In this document: piece by piece, positions 18,822 through 29,453 of the stretch
Position numbering within the stretch: the first letter of the stretch is position 1
Layout: each line of letters begins with the position of its first letter
Assembly (NCBI RefSeq): GCF_009696315.1
Contig: NZ_VUMG01000002.1
Location: forward strand, 310,001-374,000
Length of the DNA: 64,000 bases
Direction: 5' to 3'
DNA from: Cutibacterium porci
GTDB taxonomy: Bacteria > Actinomycetota > Actinomycetes > Propionibacteriales > Propionibacteriaceae
The notes under the pieces: generated by a model
Told to the model about the DNA's origin: nothing
Databases searched by the model: none
Seen by the model: only the letters and a program-made list of their open reading frames with translations
Program-made: the position numbers and the translations under genes

Positions 18822-19651
18822 CGGCGCTCTGCCCGCCGCACGCCAGCTACCAGGTCATCGACAATGAGGCGCATCCGATCAATTCCCGCCGTTACTGAAT
18901 CCTCTCGCTCCTCGGCCTCGACGAGAGCACGCACCAGAGCCGATCCAACGATGACGCCATCGGCAAAGGAGCCCACTTCGGCAGCTTGATCGCCATTGGA
19001 CACGCCCAATCCGACGCCCACTGGGATATCGGGATTGACCTCCCTCACCCTGGCCACCAATTCGGGGGCTGCCGACGATGTCTGGGCTCGAGTTCCCGTC
19101 ACCCCCATCACTGAGGTCGCATAGACCCAGCCACGACATGCCGCAATCGTTGCCTTCAGCCTCTCATCAGTGGACGACGGTGCAACCAGAAAGACACGAT
19201 CCAAACCGTGCGCATCGGATGCTGCCATCCATTCCTCGGCCTCATCGGGCGTGAGATCTGGCGTAATGAGTCCAGAGCCACCAGCCGATGCCAGATCACG
19301 AGCGTAGGCGTCAACACCGTAGTGCTCGACAAGGTTCCAATAGGTCATGACGACGCACGGAGTGCCGGTCTCAGCCACGGCTTCGGCGGCCAAGAGGGTG
19401 TCGCGCGTACGTACCCCACGCTCCAAGGCCCGGGTCGTGGCGTGCTGAATGACGGTGCCGTCCATCATGGGATCGGAATAGGGCATTCCGATCTCGACGA
19501 GGTCAACGCCGATCCCGGTCGTCCCGGTCGTTAAGGCCTTCAGAGCATCAATGGAGTCAGGAACCGATGGGTGCCCCACAGGGAGGTAACCCACAAGAGC
19601 CGGACGGTCTTCTTGATGCGCCTTCAGATAGGCGTCGGCGCTGCTGCTCAT
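18818..19651 (-). CDS. trpA: Tryptophan synthase alpha subunit
   Basis: TrpA cleaves indole-3-glycerol phosphate to indole, which tunnels to TrpB. The protein has 277 residues in a TIM barrel. It has the [13 protein letters not shown] strand, the catalytic Glu region [17 protein letters not shown] near residue 50, the loop Asp region [15 protein letters not shown], and the phosphate-binding [12 protein letters not shown] with [10 protein letters not shown]. Its ATG overlaps the trpB stop as ATGA and its stop overlaps the lgt start. Confidence 0.96.
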   Translation of the reverse strand: MSSSADAYLKAHQEDRPALVGYLPVGHPSVPDSIDALKALTTGTTGIGVDLVEIGMPYSDPMMDGTVIQHATTRALERGVRTRDTLLAAEAVAETGTPCVVMTYWNLVEHYGVDAYARDLASAGGSGLITPDLTPDEAEEWMAASDAHGLDRVFLVAPSSTDERLKATIAACRGWVYATSVMGVTGTRAQTSSAAPELVARVREVNPDIPVGVGLGVSNGDQAAEVGSFADGVIVGSALVRALVEAEEREDSVTAGIDRMRLIVDDLVAGVRRAERR

Positions 19652-20904
19652 TTCATACCTCCCGTCGTGGCATCGACGCTGCCGTCAATCTGGAACCACT
19701 TCAGGGCGGTATCGACGTCCTTATCTCCGCGACCAGACACTGTGACGACGACGACTGGCACCTCGCCATCATGATCCGGTAAATCCTGCACAATGTGCAG
19801 AACCCCAGCGATCGCGTGGGCTGACTCAATAGCCGGCATGATGCCCTCGGTGCGAGTAAGAGTACGCAAAGCGTCCATAGCGTCACGATCGGTCACCGGA
19901 AGATACGTCGCTCGCCGCTGTGCCGCTAACCAGGAATGCTCGGGACCAACCCCAGGGTAATCCAAACCAGCCGAGATGGAATGCGACTCCATCGTTTGGC
20001 CATCGCGATCTTGCAAAATATAGGTACGAGTGCCGTGCAATACACCGACGGAACCACCGGTAATCGACGCCGCGTGGCGACCAGTGTCCACGCCGTCGCC
20101 ACCAGCTTCAAAGCCGTATAGACGAACTTCAGGATCGTCAATGAAATCGGCGAACGATCCGATGGCGTTCGATCCACCACCCACGCAAGCACAGACGGCG
20201 TCAGGCAGCCGTCCAACCCGATCGAGGCACTGTTGACGAGTCTCCGTAGAGATGACGCGCTGGAACTCTCGTACCAGCTTGGGGAACGGGTGAGGCCCAG
20301 ATGCCGTACCGATGAGGTAATGAGTATCGTCAACGTGGGCTACCCAATCCCGCATAGCCTCGTTCATGGCATCCTTGAGGGTGCGTGATCCGGCTTCCAC
20401 CGCAACAACCTCGGCTCCCAGCAATTGCATACGGGCCACGTTCAGGGCCTGACGCTCAGTGTCGATCTGACCCATATAAATCCGGCACTCCATGCCCATC
20501 ATTGCGGCCACCGTCGCCGTCGCCACGCCATGCTGTCCAGCTCCCGTCTCAGCAATAAGGCGATGCTTACCCATCCTGCGGGTCAGTAGTGCTTGTCCCA
20601 GCACATTATTAATTTTGTGAGAACCAGTGTGATTGAGGTCTTCCCGCTTCAGCAGAACCCGTACCTTGCGACCGGTCTGCCGAGCCACGTACTGAGAAAA
20701 CCGTGGTGCTTCCGTCAGAGGCGAGGGTCGTCCAGCGTAATCCCGACGCAAACCTTCTAGCTCAGTGCGGAAGCCCGGATCGACCATCGCAGCCTCAAAA
20801 GTCTCCGTAAGCTGATTAAGGGCAGCCTGGAGAGCCTCCGGAACGAATCGGCCGCCAAAACGGTCAAAATGACCCCGAATATCGGGCAGATCATGTGCGG
20901 ACAT
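19648..20904 (-). CDS. trpB: Tryptophan synthase beta subunit
   Basis: TrpB condenses indole with serine using pyridoxal phosphate. The protein has 418 residues. The Schiff-base lysine is in HTGSHKINN near residue 94, followed by [14 protein letters not shown]. The PLP-phosphate loop is [12 protein letters not shown] near residue 240, and [16 protein letters not shown] lies toward the C-terminus. The ATG at 20904 has an AAAGG-type site upstream. It sits 27 bases after trpC and overlaps trpA. It is the standard TrpB1 type that pairs with TrpA. Confidence 0.97.
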   Translation of the reverse strand: MSAHDLPDIRGHFDRFGGRFVPEALQAALNQLTETFEAAMVDPGFRTELEGLRRDYAGRPSPLTEAPRFSQYVARQTGRKVRVLLKREDLNHTGSHKINNVLGQALLTRRMGKHRLIAETGAGQHGVATATVAAMMGMECRIYMGQIDTERQALNVARMQLLGAEVVAVEAGSRTLKDAMNEAMRDWVAHVDDTHYLIGTASGPHPFPKLVREFQRVISTETRQQCLDRVGRLPDAVCACVGGGSNAIGSFADFIDDPEVRLYGFEAGGDGVDTGRHAASITGGSVGVLHGTRTYILQDRDGQTMESHSISAGLDYPGVGPEHSWLAAQRRATYLPVTDRDAMDALRTLTRTEGIMPAIESAHAIAGVLHIVQDLPDHDGEVPVVVVTVSGRGDKDVDTALKWFQIDGSVDATTGGMK

Positions 20905-20931
20905 GGACGACCTTTCCGTTAGATATCAGAC

Positions 20932-21732
20932 TCACACAGTGGCTCGGTGAATCTCACGCAGCACCTGTGCCGGTTCACCATGACGGACTAGCATTTCCCC
21001 GACCAGCACAGCATCAGCACCACAGTCATGAGCTTCAACTGCCTGGTCTACGCGCAGAATTCCGGATTCAGCCACCTTGACGACGCCTTCAGGCAGCTCG
21101 CCGAGGAGTCTACCGAAAATGGACCTATCGACGTCGAGAGTCTTGAGATTGCGCGCATTAACACCCACCACACGAGCATCGAGGGCTGCGGCACGACGAG
21201 CCTCTTCAGCGGTGTGAACCTCAACTAGCGGGGTCATACCCAACTCACAAGCGAGGTCATAGAGGCGTCGCAAGTCGTCGTCGGACAACGCCGCAACAAT
21301 CAGCAGGACGAGATCGGCCCCATGCGCGCGTGCCTCAAGCACCTGATAGTCCGTGACGACGAAATCCTTGCGGAGCACCGGAATCTCGACCTTCGCGCGC
21401 ACCGCGTCAAGATCAGCAAGGGACCCTTGAAATCGACGCTCCTCAGTGAGAACGCTGATAGCAGCAGCTCCCCCTGCGCGGTATTGATCGGCCAGTGCTG
21501 CAGGGTCGCTGATAGTAGCCAATTGTCCTTTCGACGGACTCGACCGTTTCACCTCCGAAATCACCGATAGGCCAGGCGAGGTCAGCCGTGGAATCGGATC
21601 GATAGCGGGGGCCACGAGCTCAATGGCCTCACGAAGATTATCGGAAGTGACCATAAGCTGGCGCTCGTGAAGGTCCTTGAGAACTCCGGCAATGATCCCA
21701 TCAAGGACTGTTCCAGTAGTCGTGGGCGACAT
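20932..21732 (-). CDS. trpC: Indole-3-glycerol phosphate synthase
   Basis: TrpC closes the indole ring from carboxyphenylaminodeoxyribulose phosphate. The protein has 266 residues in a TIM barrel. It carries VISEVKRSSPSKG (catalytic Lys), ISVLTEERRFQGS, IPVLRKDFVVTDYQ, LVEVHTAEEA, GVNARNLKTLDVD, VAESGI and DAVLVGEMLVR in the expected order. Its ATG directly follows the stop of the small HGxxPAAW protein gene. It is a single-function enzyme with no TrpF domain attached. Confidence 0.96.
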   Translation of the reverse strand: MSPTTTGTVLDGIIAGVLKDLHERQLMVTSDNLREAIELVAPAIDPIPRLTSPGLSVISEVKRSSPSKGQLATISDPAALADQYRAGGAAAISVLTEERRFQGSLADLDAVRAKVEIPVLRKDFVVTDYQVLEARAHGADLVLLIVAALSDDDLRRLYDLACELGMTPLVEVHTAEEARRAAALDARVVGVNARNLKTLDVDRSIFGRLLGELPEGVVKVAESGILRVDQAVEAHDCGADAVLVGEMLVRHGEPAQVLREIHRATV

Positions 21733-21948
21733 TCAGCGTGCCCCACTGAAACCCATAGCCCGCATGACCAGGGTGACAACACCACCCAGCACGACAAGAG
21801 CCGCACCGACGATGCAGGTAATCCAACTCGGCCCGGCCATCGCGCCAACGGCGGCCACGATGAAGCCGATGAGGGCGACGATCGAACCTGCCCAATTCGC
21901 GGGGCTCCCGCCGTGACGGTAGTGACGAGTGGCGCGATCAGCACTCAT
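21733..21948 (-). CDS. HGxxPAAW-family small membrane protein of the trp operon
   Basis: The protein has 71 residues, with the N-terminal signature RHGGSPANWAG followed by two membrane helices (IVALIGFIVAAVGAM and CIVGAALVVLGGVVTLV). This matches a small actinobacterial family named for its HGxxPAAW motif and usually found next to trpC. Here the motif reads HGGSPANW. I chose the ATG at 21948 because CCGGAGGGAACACC precedes it; the open frame extends 16 residues further without support. It ends one base before trpC starts. The biochemical role is unknown; context suggests a link to tryptophan supply. Confidence 0.85.
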   Translation of the reverse strand: MSADRATRHYRHGGSPANWAGSIVALIGFIVAAVGAMAGPSWITCIVGAALVVLGGVVTLVMRAMGFSGAR

Positions 21949-22064
21949 GGTGTTCCCTCCGGTGGTCAGGCGCGGAATGTCCGCGCAGCTGGTCAAAGAT
22001 GCGGGCTACACCCACGAGTTAGTCGGGGGTGAACATCCGCAACACGGTGAATCCAGAGCTAATC

Positions 22065-22742
22065 CTACCCTGATGTGTCGTCGGTATGGACGTGCTGTCC
22101 GTTGTCGACGTCGTTATGAGATGGCCCGGTAGCCGATGATGTCGATGGTTTCTGTTGCGAGATGTCACTGCGCGACGCCGCGATGTCGTGCCCGGCTGTC
22201 TCGGGTGGCACTGCCGCATCACTAACCGTCGGGTCTTCTCCCCTGTCCAAAGCATCCCACGTCGAGCGAGAATCGCCGGAAAACTCACCTCTACGTCGAG
22301 CAGACTGGTGAGGCCAACGGTCTGCGAGCGCTGCTAACGCAATTCCGCTAACGATCGTCACCGCCCCCGCTATAAGGCATACCCACGGCCACCCGCTGAC
22401 ATGTACCTGAGGAGCCCGCGCATCAACACCTTTGGCAGCCCACTGGTGTGCCGTCGCAGTGCGATGGGTAACCACGATGGCCACAATCCCTACCCCTACA
22501 AGAGCCTGCAGGATGCCAGTAATGCGACGCCCAGTCGTCTTAACGACAAGCAAAAACGCCACGGTGATGACGAGCATCAAGGCGGTTGCCGTTATCAATC
22601 CGCCCGTAACATCAGCCCCGGTCAAACCAATGCCGGCACGTTCCAGCCAGACACGACGCGAGGAAACGCTGATAAGGATAGCCGCAAGAATGGGGACGCC
22701 AGCAAGGACGATCCGCCAGCCGGGTGACATCGGGGAACTCAC
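22065..22742 (-). CDS. Trp-operon-associated membrane protein (TIGR02234-like)
   Basis: The protein has 225 residues. It has four hydrophobic segments (about 10-27, 44-66, 75-92 and 118-140), then a polar cytoplasmic tail with the conserved DALDRGEDPTV motif, and a low-complexity Ser/His/Asp end. This architecture matches the actinobacterial Trp_oprn_chp family, which is found between trpE and trpC. The GTG start shares its first base with the trpE TAG stop. The role is unknown. A 116-base gap to the next gene shows no strong hairpin. Confidence 0.85.
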   Translation of the reverse strand: MSSPMSPGWRIVLAGVPILAAILISVSSRRVWLERAGIGLTGADVTGGLITATALMLVITVAFLLVVKTTGRRITGILQALVGVGIVAIVVTHRTATAHQWAAKGVDARAPQVHVSGWPWVCLIAGAVTIVSGIALAALADRWPHQSARRRGEFSGDSRSTWDALDRGEDPTVSDAAVPPETAGHDIAASRSDISQQKPSTSSATGPSHNDVDNGQHVHTDDTSG

Positions 22743-24238
22743 TACACGTCCTCTCGCAGCCCGGACAGCAACTCGGCGTCCTGAACCGCCTGAATAACTG
22801 CGGCCGCCTTATTCTCGCATTCGGCGTTCTCACGGGATCCGATTGAGTCCAGCACGATTCCGGCACCGGCTTGGACGTGAGCCACGTGATCTTTTAATAC
22901 CGCTGTGCGGATCGCAATCGCGCAATCGGAGTTGCCATGCAAGTCGAAATACCCCACAACACCGCCATAGACGCCACGCCGAGTCGTCTCAAGCATCTCG
23001 ATAATCCGCATAGCTGAAATCTTCGGTGCCCCGGACAATGTGCCTGCTGGAAAACAGGACATTGTGACGTCGACAGCGTCCATTCCCGCAGCGATCTGAC
23101 CGGTGACAGCTGCTTCTAGATGCATCACGTGGGAATACCGACCGACGTGCATGAACTCGGTAACGTTAACTGTTCCGGGAACGCACACCCGACCCAGATC
23201 GTTGCGACCAAGGTCTACAAGCATCGTATGTTCAGAGCGTTCCTTAGGATCGGCAAGTAACTCGTCCTCCATGGCTCGATCTTCAGCCGCGGTGCGACCT
23301 CTGGGACGGGTCCCGGCGATGGGGTGCGTCGTTGCCACGCCGTCAGCCACCGTCACTAAAGCCTCTGGGGAGGACCCAATCACGTCAAAACCGGGCAACC
23401 GGAGCAAATAAAGGTACGGGCTGGGGTTGGTGCGACGCAATTGCCGATAGATGTTGAGGGCATCAGCACGCGTCTCGACGTCGAACCGCTGACTCGGCAC
23501 CACTTGGAATATGTCGCCGTCGCGAATTCGATCAACCGCCTCGTCCACAAGCTCGGCGTATTGAGCCGGAGTACGCTGACGCCGCACTGGCGCTGCGGGA
23601 TGGTCGACAATACGAGCTGTTAATACCTCGCGTGGTTCAGCTAGCCTCGCCACCATCGCGCTGAGAGCGCAGACGGCGGCGTCATAGGCTTGGTCGGGAT
23701 CTGTCCCACTGACAACCTGGTTCGAGATGAGCCAGAGCTCACCGCGCTGGTGATCGAATACCGCCATGTCCCCGACAAGCATGAGACATGCTGCTGGAAG
23801 GCCAAGGTCATCAACGACGTCGTCACCAATGCTTTCAAGGCGACGGACCATGTCATACCCGATATACCCCACGAATCCGCTTGTCAGAGGTGGAAGGTCA
23901 GGCTCTGCTGGCGTGCTGAGATCAGCGAGCGCTTCCTTAAGGGCTTCCAACGGATCATCGCTGACCGTCAAACCACCAGGCTTGTCACCTATCCACCCCA
24001 CCGAGTCTCCGTCGGAAATCAAAGCACAGCGGGCGTTGACTCCAATAAAGGACCACCTCGACCAGATGCCAGACTCAGCTGACTCCAGCAGGAACGTCAG
24101 CCCGCGGTCTCCACACAGGTGCTGGTACAAGCCCACTGGGGTGTCGTCATCACATACCAATTTGGTTCGCACCGAGACGACCGTGTGATGGGCGGCACGA
24201 GCAGCGAACTCCTGGCGCGACGGGGCAACGTCAATCAT
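22742..24238 (-). CDS. trpE: Anthranilate synthase component I
   Basis: TrpE makes anthranilate from chorismate with ammonia from a TrpG glutaminase, which is not in this window. The protein has 498 residues. The N-terminal regulatory part includes [17 protein letters not shown] (tryptophan-binding type LLES motif). The C-terminal chorismate-binding domain has [49 protein letters not shown] and AGAGIVLDS. Its ATG overlaps the hisI stop as ATGA. Confidence 0.96.
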   Translation of the reverse strand: MIDVAPSRQEFAARAAHHTVVSVRTKLVCDDDTPVGLYQHLCGDRGLTFLLESAESGIWSRWSFIGVNARCALISDGDSVGWIGDKPGGLTVSDDPLEALKEALADLSTPAEPDLPPLTSGFVGYIGYDMVRRLESIGDDVVDDLGLPAACLMLVGDMAVFDHQRGELWLISNQVVSGTDPDQAYDAAVCALSAMVARLAEPREVLTARIVDHPAAPVRRQRTPAQYAELVDEAVDRIRDGDIFQVVPSQRFDVETRADALNIYRQLRRTNPSPYLYLLRLPGFDVIGSSPEALVTVADGVATTHPIAGTRPRGRTAAEDRAMEDELLADPKERSEHTMLVDLGRNDLGRVCVPGTVNVTEFMHVGRYSHVMHLEAAVTGQIAAGMDAVDVTMSCFPAGTLSGAPKISAMRIIEMLETTRRGVYGGVVGYFDLHGNSDCAIAIRTAVLKDHVAHVQAGAGIVLDSIGSRENAECENKAAAVIQAVQDAELLSGLREDV

Positions 24239-24627
24239 GACTCGACCTCCTCAGCTAACAAGACATCAGCATCGAAACAAGTGCGATTGCCAGTGTGGCA
24301 GGCACCACCAATCTGGTCGACGCGCAGGAGGAGCGTGTCCCCGTCACAATCAAGACTCACTGAACGCACGTGCTGGGTATGACCAGATGTTTCCCCCTTC
24401 ACCCAGTACTCATGACGAGATCGAGACCAATATGTGGCCCTGCGGGTTGCTAAGGTGCGGGCCAAAGCAACGTCATCCATCCAAGCCATCATGAGAACGT
24501 CCCCGGTCGTAGCATCTTGCACCACAGCGGGCACTAGCCCAGCGTCATTACGGCGCAACCTCGCCGCGATCACGGGGGCCAAAGTTGATTCTTCGGTCAG
24601 CACGCGCCTCATTGAACACCGGATCAC
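24235..24627 (-). CDS. hisI: Phosphoribosyl-AMP cyclohydrolase
   Basis: HisI opens the adenine ring of phosphoribosyl-AMP in histidine synthesis. The family motifs are complete: [28 protein letters not shown], then the zinc-site [13 protein letters not shown] and [11 protein letters not shown]. The GTG at 24627 has GAGG five bases upstream and gives 130 residues. An ATG at 24612 (125 residues) is the alternative. The frame stays open to 24771, but that part is not family-like and crosses the divergent neighbour. It is the first gene of a coupled hisI-trpE operon. Confidence 0.92.
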   Translation of the reverse strand: MIRCSMRRVLTEESTLAPVIAARLRRNDAGLVPAVVQDATTGDVLMMAWMDDVALARTLATRRATYWSRSRHEYWVKGETSGHTQHVRSVSLDCDGDTLLLRVDQIGGACHTGNRTCFDADVLLAEEVES

Positions 24628-24698
24628 CGACACCTCGGGCTGAAACCACGTTCCGGACTGGTACTGGCAAGATGGACATAGCGCGAAGGAGGACCTGG

Positions 24699-25334
24699 AT
24701 GTCCATGGCACAAGATGAACGAGCCACCCTGGCCGCAGATCTATTACGACTCGGCCCCGACGCCCCGACATTGTGCAAGGGATGGACGGCCCGAGACCTG
24801 CTCACCCACCTTCTCCTGCGGGAGAACGACCCGCTAGCGATTCCCGGGATGGCCGCCAGTGTCTTTGACGCCATCACTCGCTCACGCGCCGACAAACTAG
24901 AAACCTCCGGATCCTTTGAAGACCTCGTAGCTCGGTTCGCTCATGGCCCGGGCCGTTTCTCGGTTTTCCGCATTCCTGGCCTCGACTCTGCGGCCAACTC
25001 CATGGAGTACTACATCCACCACGAGGACCTGCTGCGAGCCCAGCCCGACTGGCATCCTCGAGAACTCGGTCATCGCGCCGAACTACGACTAGCTGCCATC
25101 CTCCGCAAATACGGGCGCGCTCTTGCCCGCCGCTCCCCTGTCGGCGTACGGGCCGAGATGACAGGACAATCGGACCCGCTCACACTCCGCCCCGGCGATC
25201 GCATCGTCACCTTGGTCGGAAAACCGTCGGAAATCATCCTGCTGTTAACCGGGCGCACAACGGTGGCCCAGGTAGATGTACTGGGCGAGCCCGCATCCAT
25301 CATGGCGTTCATGCGTTCCGACCACTCGCTGTGA
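24699..25334 (+). CDS. TIGR03085-type DinB-fold protein (probable metal/mycothiol-linked)
   Basis: The protein has 211 residues. It carries the mycothiol-dependent maleylpyruvate-isomerase/DinB-like N-terminal pattern: [20 protein letters not shown] followed by [25 protein letters not shown] comes near the middle; these histidines are candidate metal ligands. Actinobacterial relatives are annotated as TIGR03085 family metal-binding proteins. The ATG at 24699 has AAGGAGG six bases upstream; a second ATG two codons on is less well placed. It is divergent from hisI. The reaction is unknown. Confidence 0.8.
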   Translation: MSMAQDERATLAADLLRLGPDAPTLCKGWTARDLLTHLLLRENDPLAIPGMAASVFDAITRSRADKLETSGSFEDLVARFAHGPGRFSVFRIPGLDSAANSMEYYIHHEDLLRAQPDWHPRELGHRAELRLAAILRKYGRALARRSPVGVRAEMTGQSDPLTLRPGDRIVTLVGKPSEIILLLTGRTTVAQVDVLGEPASIMAFMRSDHSL

Positions 25335-25349
25335 GTAGCCGGAACGCAT
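25311..25349. terminator. Hairpin between convergent genes
   Basis: Ten-base arms ATGCGTTCCG (25311-25320) and CGGAACGCAT (25340-25349) match perfectly around a 19-base loop. The loop contains the stop of the plus-strand DinB-fold gene. The gatB stop lies just beyond on the other strand. It may terminate both transcripts. Confidence 0.6.
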
Positions 25350-25355
25350 CCTGAG

Positions 25356-26849
25356 TCAGGAGAGCTTCTCCAAGATAAGCTCCCTGACTCGCTTGGCGTC
25401 AGCCTGACCTTTCATGGCCTTCATAACTTGACCAATAAGGGCACCGGCGGCCTGCACTTTTCCGCCACGGATCTTCTCCGCAATCTGTGGGTTTGCCGCA
25501 ATGACATCGTCAACGGCGCCCCCCAAAGCCGCATCGTCGGAAACCACGGCCAAACCACGACCGTCAACAACCTGCTGGGGGTCTCCCTCACCAGCGATGA
25601 CTCCGTCAATGACCTGACGAGCGAGTTTATCGGTGAGTGTGCCGTCATCGACGAGCTTTTGCAGCTGAGCAACCTGATGAGGCGTCATACCAACCTCGGA
25701 CAGCTCCACACCAGCCTCGTTGGCCCGACGCGACAACTCCGTCAACCACCATTTACGCGCTGAGGCGGGCTGGCAGCCGGCGTCGACCGTCGCCTCAAGG
25801 AGGTCAAGGGCACCGGCGTTAACGACCGAGGCCATGTCCGCGTCAGAAAACTGCCACTGGGCGGACAACCGGGCCCTCTTGACTGCCGGAAGTTCCGGCA
25901 GCTCGGCACGCAATTGTTCGACCCACTCTCTTGACGGGGCGATCGGCACCAGATCTGGTTCAGGGAAATAGCGGTAGTCTTCGGCGTCAGACTTATCGCG
26001 CCCGGCAATGGTGTATTCGCCAGCTTCTTGCCACATCCGGGTCTGCTGACGAACCGTGCGACCCTCCGACAACACGAAACCCTGACGCTGAATTTCGTAC
26101 CGCAGCGCACCCTCCACAGACCGCAACGAATTGACGTTCTTAGTCTCAGTTCGGGTACCCAAAATGTCACTGCCGCGCGGCATCAGAGAAACATTTGCGT
26201 CACACCGTAGGTTGCCCCGCTCCATTCTGGCCTCGGAGACTCCGAGGGCAATCATAATGTCACGTAACTGAGCCATATATGCGCGCGCTACCTGGGGTGC
26301 CTTAGCCCCCAGCCCACGAATCGGCTTCGTGACAATCTCGATAAGGGGAACACCAGCCCGGTTGTAGTCCATAAGCGAGTGGCTGGCACCGGAAATGCGC
26401 CCATCAGAGCCTCCGACATGGAGAGACTTTCCGGCGTCTTCCTCCATATGGGCGCGCTCGATGTCCACCCGGAAAGTTTCGCCATCAACCTCAACGTCGA
26501 GCCAGCCGTCGTAGCATATCGGTTCGTCGTACTGAGACGTCTGATAATTCTTCGTCATGTCCGGATAGAAATAATTCTTCCGAGCCATGCGGCACCACTC
26601 TGCAATGTGGCAGTTGAGAGCCAGGCCAATACGAATGGCAGATTCGACGGCGTGACCGTTAATGGCTGGCATTGATCCGGGCAAACCCAGGCACACTGGG
26701 CAGACGTTGGTGTTGGGGTCTTTTTCCGTGTCGGTTGAGCAACCGCAAAACATCTTGGTCGCAGTGGACAACTCGACATGTACCTCAAGACCGATGACCG
26801 GCTCATACTCAGCCATCACGTCGTCGTATGGCAACAGCTCGTCGGTCAT
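25356..26849 (-). CDS. gatB: Asp-tRNA(Asn)/Glu-tRNA(Gln) amidotransferase subunit B
   Basis: GatB binds the mischarged tRNA and phosphorylates the side chain for amidation by the GatCAB complex. The protein has 497 residues: [12 protein letters not shown] at the start, a zinc motif with two Cys pairs (CGC near residue 35, CPVC near 50), [19 protein letters not shown], and the C-terminal tail domain ([20 protein letters not shown]). Its ATG overlaps the gatA stop as ATGA. Confidence 0.97.
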   Translation of the reverse strand: MTDELLPYDDVMAEYEPVIGLEVHVELSTATKMFCGCSTDTEKDPNTNVCPVCLGLPGSMPAINGHAVESAIRIGLALNCHIAEWCRMARKNYFYPDMTKNYQTSQYDEPICYDGWLDVEVDGETFRVDIERAHMEEDAGKSLHVGGSDGRISGASHSLMDYNRAGVPLIEIVTKPIRGLGAKAPQVARAYMAQLRDIMIALGVSEARMERGNLRCDANVSLMPRGSDILGTRTETKNVNSLRSVEGALRYEIQRQGFVLSEGRTVRQQTRMWQEAGEYTIAGRDKSDAEDYRYFPEPDLVPIAPSREWVEQLRAELPELPAVKRARLSAQWQFSDADMASVVNAGALDLLEATVDAGCQPASARKWWLTELSRRANEAGVELSEVGMTPHQVAQLQKLVDDGTLTDKLARQVIDGVIAGEGDPQQVVDGRGLAVVSDDAALGGAVDDVIAANPQIAEKIRGGKVQAAGALIGQVMKAMKGQADAKRVRELILEKLS

Positions 26850-28351
26850 CGCTCTCCCCCCAACTCAGGGGCCTGCGCAAGTAACGAGGTGCCCCATTTC
26901 TCATTCAGCGATCGCTCCAGGACCGCACCGACACGATAGATACGGTCGTCAGCCATAATCGGCGCCATCACCTGCATCCCAACGGGCATGCCGTCAGTCT
27001 GGGATAAACCGATCGGGAAGGATCCTGCCGGGCTGCCAGCCATATTGGCCGGAATAGTGCAAAGGTCGGACCGATACATCGCCATTGGGTCTGCAATGCG
27101 TTCACCCAGCCGGAAGGCGGTCGTTGGCGTCACTGGTGACACGAGCACATCACAGGTCTGCCAGGCGTTGTCGAAGTCGCGTTGAATGAGCGTACGGACT
27201 TTCTGAGCCGAGCCGTAGTAGGCGTCGTAATATCCAGCCGACAACGCATAGGTGCCTAAGATGATGCGGCGCTTGGCCTCAGCTCCAAATCCAGCACCGC
27301 GAGTGGCGCGCATCACCTGTTCGGCAGAATGCTCACCGTCATCGTCGACGCGCAGACCGTAACGCATAGCGTCATAACGCGCCAGATTGCTCGAAACCTC
27401 GGCGGGCTGAATGAGATAATAAGCCGGCAAGGCGAGATCGAAGTGCGGGCAAGAAACCTCGACGACCTCAGCTCCGCCATCGGTGAGCATCTCGACGGCC
27501 TCGCGGAACCGGGCTACAACCTGCGGATCGTACCCGTCCCCGGCTAGCTCACTGACGACGCCGACGCGCATCCCCGAAACGTCTGTCTTTCTCGCTGCCT
27601 CGACGATAGCCGGGGTGGGCTGGTCGATCGTCGTCTGGTCCATAGCGTCATGCCCGGCCATCGCCTCGTGCAGCAATGCAGCGTCAAGGACGGTCCGGGC
27701 ACAGGGCCCTGGGGTATCCAGAGATGACGCCATGGCAATAACGCCGTATCGGGAGGTCGAACCGTAGGTCGGCTTGATGCCGACGGTGCCAGTCACAGCG
27801 CCTGGCTGACGAATCGATCCGCCGGTGTCAGTGCCCAAAGCCAGCGGCGCCTGGAACGAGGCCAAACTTGCCGCCGAACCGCCGCCGGAACCGCCCGGCA
27901 CCCGTTCAAGGTCCCACGGGTTATGAGTTGGTCCAAAAGCTGACGTTTCCGTCGACGACCCCATGGCGAACTCGTCAAGGTTCGTCTTGCCGAGGATCAC
28001 CATTCCGGCGTCCTTGCAGCGGGCCACAATGGTGGAGTCGTAGGGCGGAATCCAGCCTTCTAACATTCGGGATGCCGCAGTAGTAGCGAGCCCCTCGGTG
28101 CAGAAAAGATCCTTGACGGCAAGCGGTACTCCGGCTAGCGGACCGAGCCGCTCGCCACGAGCAATGCGGGCATCGATACGCCGAGCAGCGTCGAGAGCCC
28201 CATCGTGATCAACGAGGAGGAAGGCACGAATGTCACCATCGACCTCGTCAATGCGATCCAAGTGGGCCTGGGTGACTTCTTCGCTAGAGATCTGTCGAGC
28301 CGCGATCCGCTCACCTAACTCGGCCGCGGTCAACGTCACAAGTTCGTTCAC
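26846..28351 (-). CDS. gatA: Asp-tRNA(Asn)/Glu-tRNA(Gln) amidotransferase subunit A
   Basis: GatA is the amidase that releases ammonia from glutamine. The protein has 501 residues with the amidase-signature Ser-cisSer-Lys triad: the lysine in [11 protein letters not shown] near residue 80, and the serines in [11 protein letters not shown] and [12 protein letters not shown]. The GTG start has GAGGAGG four bases upstream and overlaps the gatC stop as GTGA. It lies between gatC and gatB, a conserved order. Confidence 0.97.
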   Translation of the reverse strand: MNELVTLTAAELGERIAARQISSEEVTQAHLDRIDEVDGDIRAFLLVDHDGALDAARRIDARIARGERLGPLAGVPLAVKDLFCTEGLATTAASRMLEGWIPPYDSTIVARCKDAGMVILGKTNLDEFAMGSSTETSAFGPTHNPWDLERVPGGSGGGSAASLASFQAPLALGTDTGGSIRQPGAVTGTVGIKPTYGSTSRYGVIAMASSLDTPGPCARTVLDAALLHEAMAGHDAMDQTTIDQPTPAIVEAARKTDVSGMRVGVVSELAGDGYDPQVVARFREAVEMLTDGGAEVVEVSCPHFDLALPAYYLIQPAEVSSNLARYDAMRYGLRVDDDGEHSAEQVMRATRGAGFGAEAKRRIILGTYALSAGYYDAYYGSAQKVRTLIQRDFDNAWQTCDVLVSPVTPTTAFRLGERIADPMAMYRSDLCTIPANMAGSPAGSFPIGLSQTDGMPVGMQVMAPIMADDRIYRVGAVLERSLNEKWGTSLLAQAPELGGER

Positions 28352-28647
28352 TGTGCCTCCTCGTCCAAGATGCGAGGCACGCGGAAGCGCTGATCCTCAC
28401 TGCGTGGTGCCATGGCCAGAGCGTCGTCGGAGGGCATTGACTCTTTAATGACGTCCTCACGGAAGACGTTGGACAGCGGCAAGGCGTGCGAAGTAGGTGG
28501 CACGTCGTCGGTGGCAACGGCTGACACGGCGGCCACTGCATCGAGAATCGCGTCCAGCTGTGGAGCAAGATACGCGGTCTCGTCGTCAGTGAGATCGATG
28601 CGTGCCAAACCAGCCAAGCGGACGACGTCATCCGGCGTAAGGGCCAC
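28348..28647 (-). CDS. gatC: Asp-tRNA(Asn)/Glu-tRNA(Gln) amidotransferase subunit C
   Basis: GatC is the small stabilising belt subunit of GatCAB. The 99-residue protein begins with [21 protein letters not shown] and contains [11 protein letters not shown], the family pattern, ending in a PRILDEEAQ tail. The GTG at 28647 has AGGAGA six bases upstream and gives the usual length. An ATG at 28671 would add eight residues without a site. It is the first gene of the gatCAB operon. Confidence 0.94.
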   Translation of the reverse strand: MALTPDDVVRLAGLARIDLTDDETAYLAPQLDAILDAVAAVSAVATDDVPPTSHALPLSNVFREDVIKESMPSDDALAMAPRSEDQRFRVPRILDEEAQ

Positions 28648-28835
28648 GATGAATCTCCTGGTTGACGGCATAGGGCGGAAATACCCTTAAACCATCCTAG
28701 AGCCACCAACTGACGTACCCGCTACAACCGCACTAGAACGACTCCAAGACCGATCAAGGCACACCACTGTGACCCGCCCATATGTTGCCCCGTTTTGGGA
28801 TCGTCGCGCTAACCCGCAACAATGAGAGTGTGCTC

Positions 28836-29447
28836 ATGATCCGTATTCAGCTGCCAGACACGCCGGGTTCTCTGGGGTCGGTGGCTACTGCTATGGGCAC
28901 TGCCAATGCCGACATCTCCGCCATCGAGATCGTCGAAAAAGGCTCCGACTACGTCGTAGACGACTTCATTTTGACGTTGCCGCCCACGACGATGCCCGAC
29001 ACACTGGTGTCGGCCTGCGGCATGCTCGACGGGGTGCATGTCTTATGGCTCAGCCGGTATCCAGAGAATTGGAGCATTGAGTCTGACATTGCAGCCCTCA
29101 ATAGGATGTCCGAAGACCCCGAGCATTCGGCAGAGATCTTATGCGGCGCCGTTCCGGTGGTCTTCCACACCCAGTGGGCAGCCCTCTTTGATGCTGACGA
29201 GCAGGTCATCATTTCAACTGCTCTTGCCCCCGAGTTCACTCCCGAGGGAATCGCACGATTAACGCCTATGGATCGTTCCCACACTGCGGAGTTAGAGGCC
29301 GGCTGGATGCCCGGATGGGGAGATACCGTGATCGCTGTTGTCCCGCTGTCGCGGGGGCGCTGCTTAGTCGCCGGTCGCCAGGGTGGGCCGGGGTTCCTGG
29401 CGTCCGAGCTTAACCGACTCCAGCACATGGCCGCATTGGCCAACTGA
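28836..29447 (+). CDS. ACT-domain protein
   Basis: The N-terminal ACT domain is clear: MIRIQLPDTPGSLGSVATAM, then NADISAIEIVEKG and VVDDFILTLP (about residues 1-70). A C-terminal part of about 110 residues shows no catalytic motif I know. Total length is about 203 residues. ACT domains bind amino acids or other small ligands to control enzymes. The start is uncertain: ATG at 28836 (GAGAG seven bases upstream) or GTG at 28830. It is divergent from gatC, and the next gene starts seven bases after its stop. Confidence 0.75.
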   Translation: MIRIQLPDTPGSLGSVATAMGTANADISAIEIVEKGSDYVVDDFILTLPPTTMPDTLVSACGMLDGVHVLWLSRYPENWSIESDIAALNRMSEDPEHSAEILCGAVPVVFHTQWAALFDADEQVIISTALAPEFTPEGIARLTPMDRSHTAELEAGWMPGWGDTVIAVVPLSRGRCLVAGRQGGPGFLASELNRLQHMAALAN

Positions 29448-29453
29448 GGCCGC

